Below are positions 27,948 to 36,528 of a stretch of 64,000 nucleotides of DNA, one piece after another. Origin of the DNA: Qipengyuania seohaensis (GTDB lineage Bacteria > Pseudomonadota > Alphaproteobacteria > Sphingomonadales > Sphingomonadaceae); NCBI RefSeq assembly GCF_002795865.1, contig NZ_CP024920.1, forward strand, positions 1,771,001 through 1,835,000, read 5' to 3'. The notes beneath the pieces were generated by a model. That model had not been told where the DNA came from. It ran no database searches and saw nothing but the letters and a program-made list of their open reading frames with translations. Each line of letters begins with the position of its first letter. Position 1 is the first letter of the stretch. Both the position numbers and the translations under genes were made by a program.

Positions 27948-28624
27948 TCGACTTCTCCAATCGAGTCCACGAGCAGCATCTGTCCTGTGGTCAGATCGCT
28001 CATTGCTGCAAGGTTTGCGGCGTCAGGATGATCCTCGCCTTGCGCATCGAGTACGTCGCGCATGCGGTAAGCAACGATATCTTCTTCGTAGAGCGGTTCA
28101 TTCCAGAAACGCAGCTGGCCGATCGCCCCCTCGAAACGACCCGAATTTTCGATCCCCAACCCGCCAACATAGAGCCCGGAGGATGGCAGCGATGAAGGCC
28201 TCAGATCGCTGGTCCCAACCACCGTTCCATCGACGTAAACTTCAAGTCCGTCGTCCATCACATTGATCGCAACATGGTGCAGATTGCCGTCGGTCAAATC
28301 GACGAGGAACACGTCTTCATCGTCGTCATTTGCAAACACCAGTCCATCGCGATCCCTCATTACCGAGACCAGATAGGAGATGCCCTCCGGGCCGATATTG
28401 AGAAGTACCGGCGGGTCATAGCCCGGGTCAGCCGACCATGCGGGAGCAATCCAGAACTCGACTGCGCCACCAGCAGACAGGTCAAGCTGCGGCGCGGGCT
28501 CGAAAGCGAAGGGGCCAGTCTCACCAAGTTCGATGATGTCGGGCGTATATTCTTGCGCGACAAGCTGTACTGGCGCGAACGCCAAGGTCAGCGCGGCGCA
28601 CGCGACGGTTATACTTTTGATCAT
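27944..28624 (-). CDS. exported LamG/concanavalin A-like fold protein
   Basis: 226 residues: signal peptide ending QLVAQ, then one LamG_3-type lectin/glucanase fold (residues ~40-195). Family landmarks are AVEFWIAPAW, HHVAINVMDDGLEVYVDGTVVG and GAIGQLRFWNEPLYEEDI. This fold usually binds carbohydrates or proteins at cell surfaces and has no catalytic residues here. It begins 19 bases after the MACPF gene and overlaps the next gene by four bases. By context it may provide surface targeting for the pore-forming protein. Fold assignment is fairly confident; role is inferred. Confidence 0.8.
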   Translation of the reverse strand: MIKSITVACAALTLAFAPVQLVAQEYTPDIIELGETGPFAFEPAPQLDLSAGGAVEFWIAPAWSADPGYDPPVLLNIGPEGISYLVSVMRDRDGLVFANDDDEDVFLVDLTDGNLHHVAINVMDDGLEVYVDGTVVGTSDLRPSSLPSSGLYVGGLGIENSGRFEGAIGQLRFWNEPLYEEDIVAYRMRDVLDAQGEDHPDAANLAAMSDLTTGQMLLVDSIGEVE

Positions 28625-28643
28625 TGACCATCTCCCTCGAATC

Positions 28644-31298
28644 TTAATCGCTCGGTATCGTGTCGGAATAGTGCTTCACCCTGAGCGACAGCGTCACTTC
28701 AGGCTGTTTGCCATTGCGGAATGTCCAGTTGGTGGTGTGGGACTCGTCGACCGGCAGTCCACTCCTCTGCATCGGAGTGTTGTTCAGTTCCCGTGACTCC
28801 AGCCGCGGCTTGCCGTCGATCCGCTTGGCATTGTAGCTCCAGTTGAAGTCGAACTTCAGTCGGTATTGCTGGATCTCGGCACGCGTGCCGCGCAGGATCA
28901 GCAACCCCGGTTCGTTCTCCGCAACGCGGTAGTCATATGTCTCGCTGTGCTTTTTCTTTAACTCGCAGCGAACCTTGAGCGTCTTCTCTTTCGCGAAATT
29001 CGAACGAGGACCCGTCGCGAGGATGCGGATTGTGCCTTCTGCCTCGACCGTCGTACCGATGTGCGTCTTGTTGCATTTCATGTGGCGGACATAGACATGC
29101 CATTCTTCAATCGGCTCGACTGCCTCGGGCTCATCGTCGGGAGGCGGCGGCGACCAGGCTACGTTCGATATCAGGCGTTCGTTGCTGAGCGGACGTGCTT
29201 GCCCGGCGAGGTAGCCATTGATCGCCTGTCCGAGTTCAGACCGCACCCGCGTGTAGATGTCCGGCTGGTCGGGAAAGTTGATCGGGTTGAGCAGCTCGTC
29301 GAGCGGCCGAAGGTCAAGAAGAATGGGTGCCACACGATCACCGCGGGAGAACCCTCCTGAGTCGAATGAACCGTTGCCCCCGACAGCAATGAACCGGCCA
29401 TTGTCATTACTGAGCTGGCCGCCCGTGCTGTCGCGTACCTCGCTCTTGCTTTCCTGAAAGCCGCTGATGCCACTGCCGACAACTTGGATCTCCGCCTCGG
29501 CGCGATTGCCCTCGCTCGTCCCCAGCGCTGAGGAAAACGCTTCCTGGGAGATATCCTTCCACATCTTTGCCGATGAGCCATAGGTGACGGCATAGGGGTA
29601 GTGCGTGCCAAAACGCTGGATAAGGTAGCGGTAATCGCCTTCGCGCTGGGCGTCGGTAATGGCCGTAATGAAGTCGCCAGATAGCTTGGCATTGGCATGG
29701 TCCAGCACGATGGCGTAGCTCTTCGCACGAGAGTATCCGACCACCTGGCCGACACTTTTGCTTTGCCGCATGGCAGTCATGGTCTCGTTCGTGCTCTGGA
29801 ACCCTGCGCTGAAACCGGTGTCCGCTACGGTGCCAGTACCCGGTACGAATGCGAGCACAGAATTGACCGCGCCGGATGCACTGATCTTGGCATTGACGCC
29901 AAACCCGGTGGAGAAAGTGCTCTGCATCTCGCTTTCGCTGGCGGCGAGTGTCTGGCGATAAACGCTGCCCTGGATGACCTCGTTTTTGAGGGTAAATCCA
30001 AACGGAACCGAATACTTCTCTTGGAAACGATATTCGTCGGGTCCGCGTCTGGCGAAGATTTCGCCCAGGTCATTGTTGATCAGAAGAAACGGGTTCTGGG
30101 TGAGAACATTGTACCCCCTCAGGCTGGCGGCAAAATTGTCCGTTTGCTTGTCGATTGCGAAGACATCGTCGATCGGGACCTCGCTATTGGCTGCCGTGTC
30201 CGGGCGCACGAATTGGCGCCGGCCAATCCGAAGGCGCAGCTCGTCACCGGCCGTCATATCGACCGCGATCTGAGAGCCGTAAGGGGAGTTGCCGTCCGCT
30301 TCGAAGGTCTTGGTCAGGCCAGGCTGCGCAATAATATCGGCGATACTTGAACCATCGCTGGATACATAGCGCCAGTACCGTACATCGTTCGTTCCCGACA
30401 TGATCCAGATTTCGTTCCCCGGATCGTCTCCCGGTGCGACAAACAGGGTTTCGGGTGTCGTGTAATTCCCGTGCAGCAGGCCAGCTATGTCGAGGCCGCG
30501 GACGTCCCATTCGGTGCCGTCATTCTGGGAAGTATCGAATACTGGTTCGCGGTTCTCGGTCCAGACACCATCGAGCCTCGTCCAGCAGGCTGTGTCGCCA
30601 TCCGCTAAAACTGGGGAATCATCTTCGCTCGCGACCGGAGCGAACTGGCGGCCGGTTATGCGGTCGCGAGGCGTGGAAGGCGGGGTTTCGGCCGACAATT
30701 GCTGTTGGCGTGGTTGCTTCGGTATCGGGCAACCGCGAAATGTTTCGGCAACCGGGCGCGGCTGACCAAAAGCCTCTTCGAGCGACGAATAGCGTCTGGT
30801 CGGAGAGCTTGGACCTTCGCCGGAACCAAGGGGTTCAGCGAACGCGGGCAAACCTTCCGAAGTGCTGAATTGGCTGTCGGCAACCCGGCTCAGCGTATAA
30901 CGCGCGGGGCCTAGCAAGCCCGGAACTGAAGCCTCGATACGATCATGCGAAACGTGGCGGAGCGTTACCCTGCCCATCATCGGAAGATCGTCTCCGACAT
31001 ACTCATCGTCATTTGTCTGCTGGATATTGCGTATCGTGACCATGTCCGGCTGGACTTGGAGGACGAAGGCGTGTGTCCAGCCTTCCACCGCGTAGGCCCT
31101 GCCGCGATCGATCCGGATCACCTTGCCGATCGTATCGACCCGCCAGTCGCCGTCGATCTCCATTGGTTCTCCTGCTGGCACGGCGGCTTTGTCGGGCAGG
31201 AACGCAGGGATCTGGGCGTGGACCGGCTCGACGGGAGTGAGCGCGGTCCCGGCCATCATGGTGGCAGCTGCGATCGCGATCAGTCCCTTCTTGAGCAT
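28644..31298 (-). CDS. secreted MACPF/perforin-domain protein, probable pore-former
   Basis: 884 residues. Signal peptide 1-29 (ending VHAQ); N-terminal domain 30-138 shared with the upstream gene product (contains DDLPMMGR); a linker; a region 230-370 of unknown fold; MACPF domain about 380-700; Pro-rich hinge (SPPPPDDEP) and a C-terminal domain ~730-880 also shared with the upstream protein. The MACPF signature is perfect: Tyr556, six residues, then Phe563-Gly-Thr-His-Tyr567 (YRYLIQRFGTHY), preceded by a family-like opening (LRGYNVLTQNP). MACPF proteins oligomerise into giant β-barrel pores in target membranes; bacterial examples include the Bacteroides secreted antimicrobial proteins. The ATG overlaps the preceding stop by one base (TAATG). 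Target unknown. Confidence 0.87.
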   Translation of the reverse strand: MLKKGLIAIAAATMMAGTALTPVEPVHAQIPAFLPDKAAVPAGEPMEIDGDWRVDTIGKVIRIDRGRAYAVEGWTHAFVLQVQPDMVTIRNIQQTNDDEYVGDDLPMMGRVTLRHVSHDRIEASVPGLLGPARYTLSRVADSQFSTSEGLPAFAEPLGSGEGPSSPTRRYSSLEEAFGQPRPVAETFRGCPIPKQPRQQQLSAETPPSTPRDRITGRQFAPVASEDDSPVLADGDTACWTRLDGVWTENREPVFDTSQNDGTEWDVRGLDIAGLLHGNYTTPETLFVAPGDDPGNEIWIMSGTNDVRYWRYVSSDGSSIADIIAQPGLTKTFEADGNSPYGSQIAVDMTAGDELRLRIGRRQFVRPDTAANSEVPIDDVFAIDKQTDNFAASLRGYNVLTQNPFLLINNDLGEIFARRGPDEYRFQEKYSVPFGFTLKNEVIQGSVYRQTLAASESEMQSTFSTGFGVNAKISASGAVNSVLAFVPGTGTVADTGFSAGFQSTNETMTAMRQSKSVGQVVGYSRAKSYAIVLDHANAKLSGDFITAITDAQREGDYRYLIQRFGTHYPYAVTYGSSAKMWKDISQEAFSSALGTSEGNRAEAEIQVVGSGISGFQESKSEVRDSTGGQLSNDNGRFIAVGGNGSFDSGGFSRGDRVAPILLDLRPLDELLNPINFPDQPDIYTRVRSELGQAINGYLAGQARPLSNERLISNVAWSPPPPDDEPEAVEPIEEWHVYVRHMKCNKTHIGTTVEAEGTIRILATGPRSNFAKEKTLKVRCELKKKHSETYDYRVAENEPGLLILRGTRAEIQQYRLKFDFNWSYNAKRIDGKPRLESRELNNTPMQRSGLPVDESHTTNWTFRNGKQPEVTLSLRVKHYSDTIPSD

Positions 31299-32212
31299 TA
31301 CTTGATCCTCTCAAGAGTGACCCGGAACTGCAGCTTGGTCTTGTTTGACAGGACAGTAACGGTGTCATTGACCTTCTCGCCGACATTCAGCGGGCGGCCC
31401 TTGGCTCGCGCATTGGGAAGCAGCTGGCTCTCCTTGTTGAAGATGAGGCCACCGATACCGCCATTGGCCTTGCCCTCGACACGCAATGCGCTGAAGTTTG
31501 CGAGGTCGGGGGCAGAGGTGAAAGTGAGCGCGCCCGGCCCATTGTTGTAGAAATTGTAGTTCTGTGTCCGATCACCGTCATCCTTGCACTCCACCCTGAA
31601 ATTGCGATGCTTCGAGATCAGTCGATCTTTTGCCTTGTCCAGGATCGAGACCTTGACTGTGCCGTCGTACTTTTTTCGGGTGAGCTTCTCGCCCGAGCAA
31701 TGCCCACGGCTAACATGCAAGCGATAGGTGTGCATGGAAGGTGTCGGGTCGATAACCTCGTTGCCGTCATCAATGATGCCATCTCCGACAGTGGCGTAAT
31801 CAGTCGGGACAAGCGCGTATTTCGCCTCACCCATGGTACCCTGGACAACACCCTGGAGCGTGCCGTTGGGTTGGCGGTTGAATACCACCTTACCCATCAT
31901 CGGAAGGTCGTCGGCTTCAAAAGTATCAGGGCCGGTTTGCCGAAAGTTTTGCAAGGTGACCATTCCGGCTTTTACCGTGAAGATAAGCGCCGTATTCCAC
32001 GGATCGATGACGTAGGCTCGACCATTCTCGATCGTGATCCGCTTGTTGATGGTCGAAACTACATACGTCCCATCTGCATCAGTAGCTTCGCCCGGGGCCA
32101 CGCTATCCATGTCAGGTAGAGCCGCGGGGACCTGGGCCGATGCGGCTTGAGGCGCAACAAGCGCGAGGCTGGCGCAGAGCGCGAGAGTAAGACCTGAGCG
32201 AATGTTTGCCAC
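31298..32212 (-). CDS. exported partner protein sharing both flanking domains of the MACPF protein
   Basis: 304 residues. Signal peptide ending ASAQ. Residues 26-136 align with residues 28-138 of the MACPF protein (shared motif DDLPMMGK, same order of conserved Trp/Asn and GRAY motifs), and residues ~160-260 resemble the MACPF protein C-terminal domain (paired cysteines in HVSRGHC and FRVECK versus VRHMKC and KVRCEL). The MACPF core is absent. The start is GTG 32212 with GAAGGA eight bases upstream; this ribosome site falls in a predicted hairpin. The gene precedes the MACPF gene with a one-base overlap. Possible roles are co-assembly factor, receptor-binding subunit or self-protection protein. 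No known family recognised. Confidence 0.78.
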   Translation of the reverse strand: MANIRSGLTLALCASLALVAPQAASAQVPAALPDMDSVAPGEATDADGTYVVSTINKRITIENGRAYVIDPWNTALIFTVKAGMVTLQNFRQTGPDTFEADDLPMMGKVVFNRQPNGTLQGVVQGTMGEAKYALVPTDYATVGDGIIDDGNEVIDPTPSMHTYRLHVSRGHCSGEKLTRKKYDGTVKVSILDKAKDRLISKHRNFRVECKDDGDRTQNYNFYNNGPGALTFTSAPDLANFSALRVEGKANGGIGGLIFNKESQLLPNARAKGRPLNVGEKVNDTVTVLSNKTKLQFRVTLERIK

Positions 32213-32217
32213 TGTAG

Positions 32218-32277
32218 GTATCCTTCCAATTTGGCAGCTCGGAATGACTGCCTGTCCTCATTGGATAAAAGGGATAC
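32218..32277 (-). promoter_or_regulatory. leader hairpin covering the ribosome site of the MACPF operon
   Basis: Arms GTATCC (32218-32223) plus TCCAAT (32225-32230) pair with ATTGGA (32260-32265) plus GGATAC (32272-32277), giving two 6-bp helices with a one-sided internal loop. On the minus-strand RNA the downstream arm contains the GGAAGGATAC ribosome site of the first operon gene. TTGGCAG is also directly repeated at 32231 and 32280. Confidence 0.45.
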
Positions 32278-32333
32278 GCTTGGCAGATATCTCGGTGAAT
32301 GGGGGGGAGACCCCAATCGTGCGTGTAACAGAC

Positions 32334-34256
32334 TTAACGCACCGGCAACTCCAGGATGGCCCGAGTTCCCTTGCCGAGATTGGATTCGAAAGTGAAATCG
32401 AAGCTGTGCCGTTGCGCAAGATCGCGCACGATTGCCAAGCCCAGACCCTCGCCATCGGACTCTGAGGATTTGCCGCCGAGTTTGAGTGCTTCTTCCAAGG
32501 TCGCAGGGTCCATGCCCTTGCCATCATCCTGAACGACAATGCGACATTGCTCGTCGCAGCTAACCTCAACAACGATCTTGTCAGCATCTGCATGGCGCAG
32601 GGCATTGGCAACCAGATTGCTGGCCGCTCGAATTAGGGCAAGCGCAGGCACATTTGTGCGGCAATCGGCACTTTTGATTTGCAGCTCGACCCCTGCTTCT
32701 TTGGCCTCTCCTCCGAACATTTCGCCGACTGCCCTCGTGATGAGGTTGAGCGAATATGCCTCATCAATGTCATTGGAACTGTGACCTTCGCCGGGTTCTT
32801 TGGTCGAATACTCGTTCGTCAGGCTCTCAAGGTAATCGAACGCCTTGGTCAGGCGAGTTCGCAGCATCGGTGAAAGTCGATCTTCTTCGCTCCGCACCGC
32901 AGCACGTAAGCCGGTCAAGGGTTGGCGAATATCGTGACTTGCGGCGGCGAGTTGGGCTTTTCTACGGGAGGCTGATTCAAGAGCCCTTGCATATTTCCGC
33001 TCGGTTTGGAGCAAAATCCTGTCCGTTTCGCTTTGCGTTTCAAACGCCGCGATTCGCTCCTCGATCAACCGAGCCCTCGCCCTCCTCGACTGGAGGACAT
33101 CGACCAGCAAGAGAAACAACATCCCTGCGCCGGCTGCGAGCCTGATCGCGTCACGCACGAACTCGATCGCAAGGTCGGGCAGGTAACGCCCAAGGTAGTA
33201 GGGCTCCACGAAAAGAGCCAGAACGGCGCTTAGGATCAGAATGGCGCCGGCTGTCAATCGCAGCCGCCGCGCAATGTCGAACCTCAGCGATGCGGTCACA
33301 GCGAAGAGAAACAGGCTGAGGTAGAATGCCCAGATAATGTCGGTGGTCGAGTTCGAAAAATAGGCGATCACGACCAGCGGGGCGAAAAGCGCAAGCGCGA
33401 ACAACCGGCGCTTTTTTCGGTTTGTAAGACGCAGTTCCTTCATGAACCCAAAGATGAAAGTGTAGGTCATCATGAAGGTGGCCAATATCGTCAGCGCCTC
33501 CCAAATCGACCGCGCATCGAGCGACGATTGAACGAATGTCGTCGTAAAGAGCGATGCTTCGTTCTGCAGCATAGTAATCGAATATGTGATGCCGATGATC
33601 ATGCCCAAAGGGCGATCTGTGAGGTATGAAACCACAGCGAGGATGACGCCGATAATGAGCAAAGTCGCGGTGAATCCGCCCTTAAGCAGCACGGCGACAA
33701 CCTGATTGGAACCCAGCTCCCCCTCGCGGAAGATCCCGATATTGGGGTTGTCCGAACTCGACACATTGATCAGCGCAAGGCAGTTCTGACCTGGCGAAAC
33801 GTCGAAAGTCTGCGTTCTCACATATGTGAAGTATCGTGCGCGCAGGGGCCCGTCGTCACCCGACCGCTCTGCGAGAATCTCTCTCGGCGAGGCTCCATCG
33901 CAAGCAAGATAGACACGCGGCAACTCGACAAAGATCCCACCCAACCCGATGACCCGACGCACTGAGCCCTCTTCGAACTCTGCTCCTCCGGTAAATGACA
34001 GGGCGATCCAGGTTCGCCAGTCATGCATGCTGCTCGATCGAGAAGTCTGCAGATGATCAGCATATTCCCCCTCACGGTAAGCCCTGAGCGCGTCATCATA
34101 GGAGATTTCACGTTCCCCGGGTGTGACGAGAAAACTGGCAAACTGCTCAACATTCTCGAGCGATTGCCCTGGCTCGAGGACAACTTCACGCGCAAACGCC
34201 GATTGCGCCACAAACACCGACAAGAATGCTAGGAGTATGGCAGCTGTTGCCCGCAT
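32334..34256 (-). CDS. 7TM sensor histidine kinase
   Basis: 640 residues. Signal sequence 1-22; extracytoplasmic sensor ~23-185 with two cysteines (119, 159); seven hydrophobic helices ~188-390 (7TMR-DISM-like layout); coiled coil ~390-430; then a kinase core: H box AASHDIRQPLTGL (His441), N box NLVANALRHADA (Asn551), G1 DDGKGMD (577-583) and G2 GEGLGLAIV (602-610). All catalytic motifs are intact. It ends 121 bases before the exported-protein operon on the same strand and could be co-transcribed with it. The response regulator gene is divergent, 68 bases away. The likely role is sensing an extracellular or envelope cue that controls the pore-forming operon; the link is by position only. Confidence 0.9.
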   Translation of the reverse strand: MRATAAILLAFLSVFVAQSAFAREVVLEPGQSLENVEQFASFLVTPGEREISYDDALRAYREGEYADHLQTSRSSSMHDWRTWIALSFTGGAEFEEGSVRRVIGLGGIFVELPRVYLACDGASPREILAERSGDDGPLRARYFTYVRTQTFDVSPGQNCLALINVSSSDNPNIGIFREGELGSNQVVAVLLKGGFTATLLIIGVILAVVSYLTDRPLGMIIGITYSITMLQNEASLFTTTFVQSSLDARSIWEALTILATFMMTYTFIFGFMKELRLTNRKKRRLFALALFAPLVVIAYFSNSTTDIIWAFYLSLFLFAVTASLRFDIARRLRLTAGAILILSAVLALFVEPYYLGRYLPDLAIEFVRDAIRLAAGAGMLFLLLVDVLQSRRARARLIEERIAAFETQSETDRILLQTERKYARALESASRRKAQLAAASHDIRQPLTGLRAAVRSEEDRLSPMLRTRLTKAFDYLESLTNEYSTKEPGEGHSSNDIDEAYSLNLITRAVGEMFGGEAKEAGVELQIKSADCRTNVPALALIRAASNLVANALRHADADKIVVEVSCDEQCRIVVQDDGKGMDPATLEEALKLGGKSSESDGEGLGLAIVRDLAQRHSFDFTFESNLGKGTRAILELPVR

Positions 34257-34324
34257 TCAGCACTTCCCCCTCATGAGAGTTTGTATAGATTGGCGTCGCC
34301 AAAGAACGAAGGGGATTGGGCGTA

Positions 34325-34978
34325 GTGGCTTTCGGCAACGCACATTCGGCGGTGATCGCCGACGATCACGCTATTGTGCGCGGCGCTCTGATCGCCGCCC
34401 TGACCGACCCGGCGATGATGGATGGCCACACCATCGAAATTGTCGAGACCGTCGAGAACGGGATCGACGCTATTGCCGCTATCCGCAAGCATCGTCCCGA
34501 CCTGGTCATGCTGGATGTCTCGATGCCGCACGCGGGTGGTACCGAGGTTCTTATCGAGGCGCGGCGCTGGTCGGCAGCTAGCAAGATAGTCATCTTCACC
34601 GGGATCGAATCCGGCGGCAAGATTGCCGAGTTGGTCGAGACTGGTGCTGACGGAGTCTTTTGCAAATCCGACGACCTTTCCGTGGTGACCGACTCCATCC
34701 CCCGCATTCTCCAGGGCGCGCGCATCGTGTGTGAACGTTTTACCAATCTGCTGGAAGAGGCCGCGGGTTTGGAGCCGCTGACCGACCGTGAGCGTCAGGT
34801 GCTGAACCTTGTGGTCGCAGGGCGCACCAACAAGGAAATTGCCGCCACGCTCGGCATAAGTGCGAAAACCGTTGATCGGCACCGTACGGGTGTAATGGGA
34901 AAGACAGGCTCTCACTCGGCCGCGGAATTGATAGCCTTTGCCCTGCGCGAGGGATTGATCGGCGGAAGAACAGACTGA
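34325..34978 (+). CDS. NarL/FixJ-family response regulator
   Basis: 217 residues. Receiver domain with acidic pair Asp13/Asp14 (IADDHAIVRG), phosphoacceptor Asp64 (VMLDVSMP), Thr92 and Lys114 (CKSDD), followed by a LuxR-type helix-turn-helix (LTDRERQVLNLVVAGRTNKEIAATLGISAKTVDRHR). I use GTG 34325, which lies ten bases after GAAGGGG; a TTG at 34316 is too close to that ribosome site. It is divergent from the histidine kinase gene and is its presumed partner. Phosphorylated NarL-type regulators bind DNA as dimers; the shared 68-base intergenic region is an obvious candidate target. Confidence 0.9.
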   Translation: MAFGNAHSAVIADDHAIVRGALIAALTDPAMMDGHTIEIVETVENGIDAIAAIRKHRPDLVMLDVSMPHAGGTEVLIEARRWSAASKIVIFTGIESGGKIAELVETGADGVFCKSDDLSVVTDSIPRILQGARIVCERFTNLLEEAAGLEPLTDRERQVLNLVVAGRTNKEIAATLGISAKTVDRHRTGVMGKTGSHSAAELIAFALREGLIGGRTD

Positions 34979-35363
34979 TGTCCTTGGCTCGCTGAATTCC
35001 CAGAACGCCATTGCGAATTCCCAAACCTCCATTCCAGATTGGAAGTGACAGAATGGATCGACCAACGTGGACGAGCAATGAGGTCAATGCCTCAAACCGC
35101 GATGGGTCAAGATGCGATCATCGGAGATTGCATGGTTACCACCGGTGCCAACTGCGCATTTTCGAGTTGAATGGGCGTCTTCTACCGAGAGGTATCTTTG
35201 TATCCAAAGTCCACCAATGCGTGCATCAACGGTGTCATGATAGATGATCGGGCAGTTCCGCTTTCGGGTCGTTCGCTGCCCGTCCGCTACCGGCACATCG
35301 CCAGCTCGGTGCAACCATCACGAGATGGGTGGAGAGCGGACGCAAGGCAATCGCCATCTTTCG
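34979..35363. other. intergenic stretch without a recognisable gene
   Basis: 385 bases, AT-richer than the core genes. Short open frames on both strands have no ribosome sites or recognisable sequence. Two direct copies of GAATTCCCA (around 34994 and 35016) are visible. I see no tRNA, terminator or mobile-element end. Confidence 0.5.
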
Positions 35364-35933
35364 CTAGTCTGCGATCTTCTCGTTTCCGATGAAGCCAAAG
35401 TTCAATCGATCTTTGGTCGTCGCATAGGCAACTACCGCTAGAAGGTTTGAGTATCGCTCGACAAAATCTACAAAGTCCGAGGAATCTCCCGGTGGGTCGA
35501 AAAGGATGCCGTCACCTGAAACCCGCAGCGCCGAAGCCGGCTCAATGCCAGCATGCGCTTCAAGCGCTTCAGCAAACTCTCTTAGCGAACCAAAGTCTTC
35601 TCGACTTGGGAAGCCGTTCCACAATCCAGTTTCCTTCAGACGGTTCTCGTACATGACCATCATTTCAGGCCGGGCCAACTCCGAAGCGTAGTCCATATAG
35701 GCGGCTGACATTTCACCATCCTGGAACGTAACGATTTCGTAGCCAGCTGCCTCTTTGATACATGCGAAATTTTCTGCATCCGCTCCAGCGTTTGAGGCGA
35801 TGACAATCTCGATGCTCTGCAGATACCCTTCGTATCGGACTGTGAACCCACCCGGTTCGAGGCCACAATCGAGCAATCGCTGCTCGATGACCTGTTCTTG
35901 TGTCGGCAAAGGTGCAGGAGGAACGTCAATCAT
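35364..35933 (-). CDS. hypothetical acidic protein
   Basis: 189 residues, acidic, apparently cytoplasmic: no signal peptide or membrane segment. Two cysteines near the start (LLDCGLEPGG and NFACIKEAAG) are the only notable residues. No family recognised. An ATG at 35933 and a GTG at 35936 are both possible; neither has a strong ribosome site. It is downstream of the rplJL terminator, so it must have its own promoter. Its composition resembles the accessory block rather than the ribosomal genes next to it. Confidence 0.6.
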   Translation of the reverse strand: MIDVPPAPLPTQEQVIEQRLLDCGLEPGGFTVRYEGYLQSIEIVIASNAGADAENFACIKEAAGYEIVTFQDGEMSAAYMDYASELARPEMMVMYENRLKETGLWNGFPSREDFGSLREFAEALEAHAGIEPASALRVSGDGILFDPPGDSSDFVDFVERYSNLLAVVAYATTKDRLNFGFIGNEKIAD

Positions 35934-35999
35934 CACTGCATCTTAACGCCATCCCGAATGTCCGCAATCGCGTCGTTAGCGGACAATGGACATGGCAAC

Positions 36000-36028
36000 A
36001 AAAAGGGCGGCACCTTGCGGTACCGCCC
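36000..36028 (-). terminator. intrinsic terminator of the rplJ-rplL operon
   Basis: Ten-bp GC-rich stem (36005-36014 with 36019-36028, TTGC/GCAA loop) followed on the minus strand by five T. It lies about 45 bases after the rplL stop. Confidence 0.9.
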
Positions 36029-36072
36029 TCTCGTGATCTCTCGGGTGAGAGACCGAAGCGTAAGCAAAAAGC

Positions 36073-36450
36073 TTACTTGAGCTCGACGGTACCGCCGGCT
36101 GCTTCGATCTTGCCCTTGATTTCTTCGGCTTCAGCCTTGTTGACGCCTTCCTTGAGCGCCTTGGGAGCGCCTTCGACAAGAGCCTTGGCTTCGGTGAGGC
36201 CGAGACCGGTGATGGCACGGACTTCCTTGATGACCTGGATCTTCTTGCCACCGTCGCCGGTGAGGACGACGTCGAATTCGTCCTTTTCTTCAGCAGCAGC
36301 TTCGCCTGCACCGCCGCCGGCGGGGCCAGCAACAGCAACAGCAGCAGCGGCGCTTACGCCCCACTCTTCTTCAAGTGCCTTGGCAAGCTCAGCGGCTTCC
36401 ATGACGGTCAGCTTCGACAGTTCTTCAACAAGCTTGGCGATATCAGCCAT
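36073..36450 (-). CDS. rplL: 50S ribosomal protein L7/L12
   Basis: 125 residues. N-terminal dimerisation domain ([21 protein letters not shown]), Ala/Gly-rich hinge (about 36-52), and the C-terminal factor-binding domain with [20 protein letters not shown] and the conserved [19 protein letters not shown] helix pair. It forms the ribosomal stalk that recruits translation GTPases. It follows rplJ after 78 bases and is closed by an intrinsic terminator, so rpoB is not downstream of it as in most bacteria. Confidence 0.98.
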   Translation of the reverse strand: MADIAKLVEELSKLTVMEAAELAKALEEEWGVSAAAAVAVAGPAGGGAGEAAAEEKDEFDVVLTGDGGKKIQVIKEVRAITGLGLTEAKALVEGAPKALKEGVNKAEAEEIKGKIEAAGGTVELK

Positions 36451-36528
36451 GATGTTTCACTCCAATAAATAGGCCGGGGCGGATGATTGGTTTGCCCCGA
36501 TGAATAAATCGCGTTTGCGAGAGGTCTC

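Noticed and set aside
34979..35363. Small open frames between the response regulator and the hypothetical gene
   Set aside because: No ribosome sites, no conserved-looking sequence and overlapping frames on both strands; treated as non-coding.
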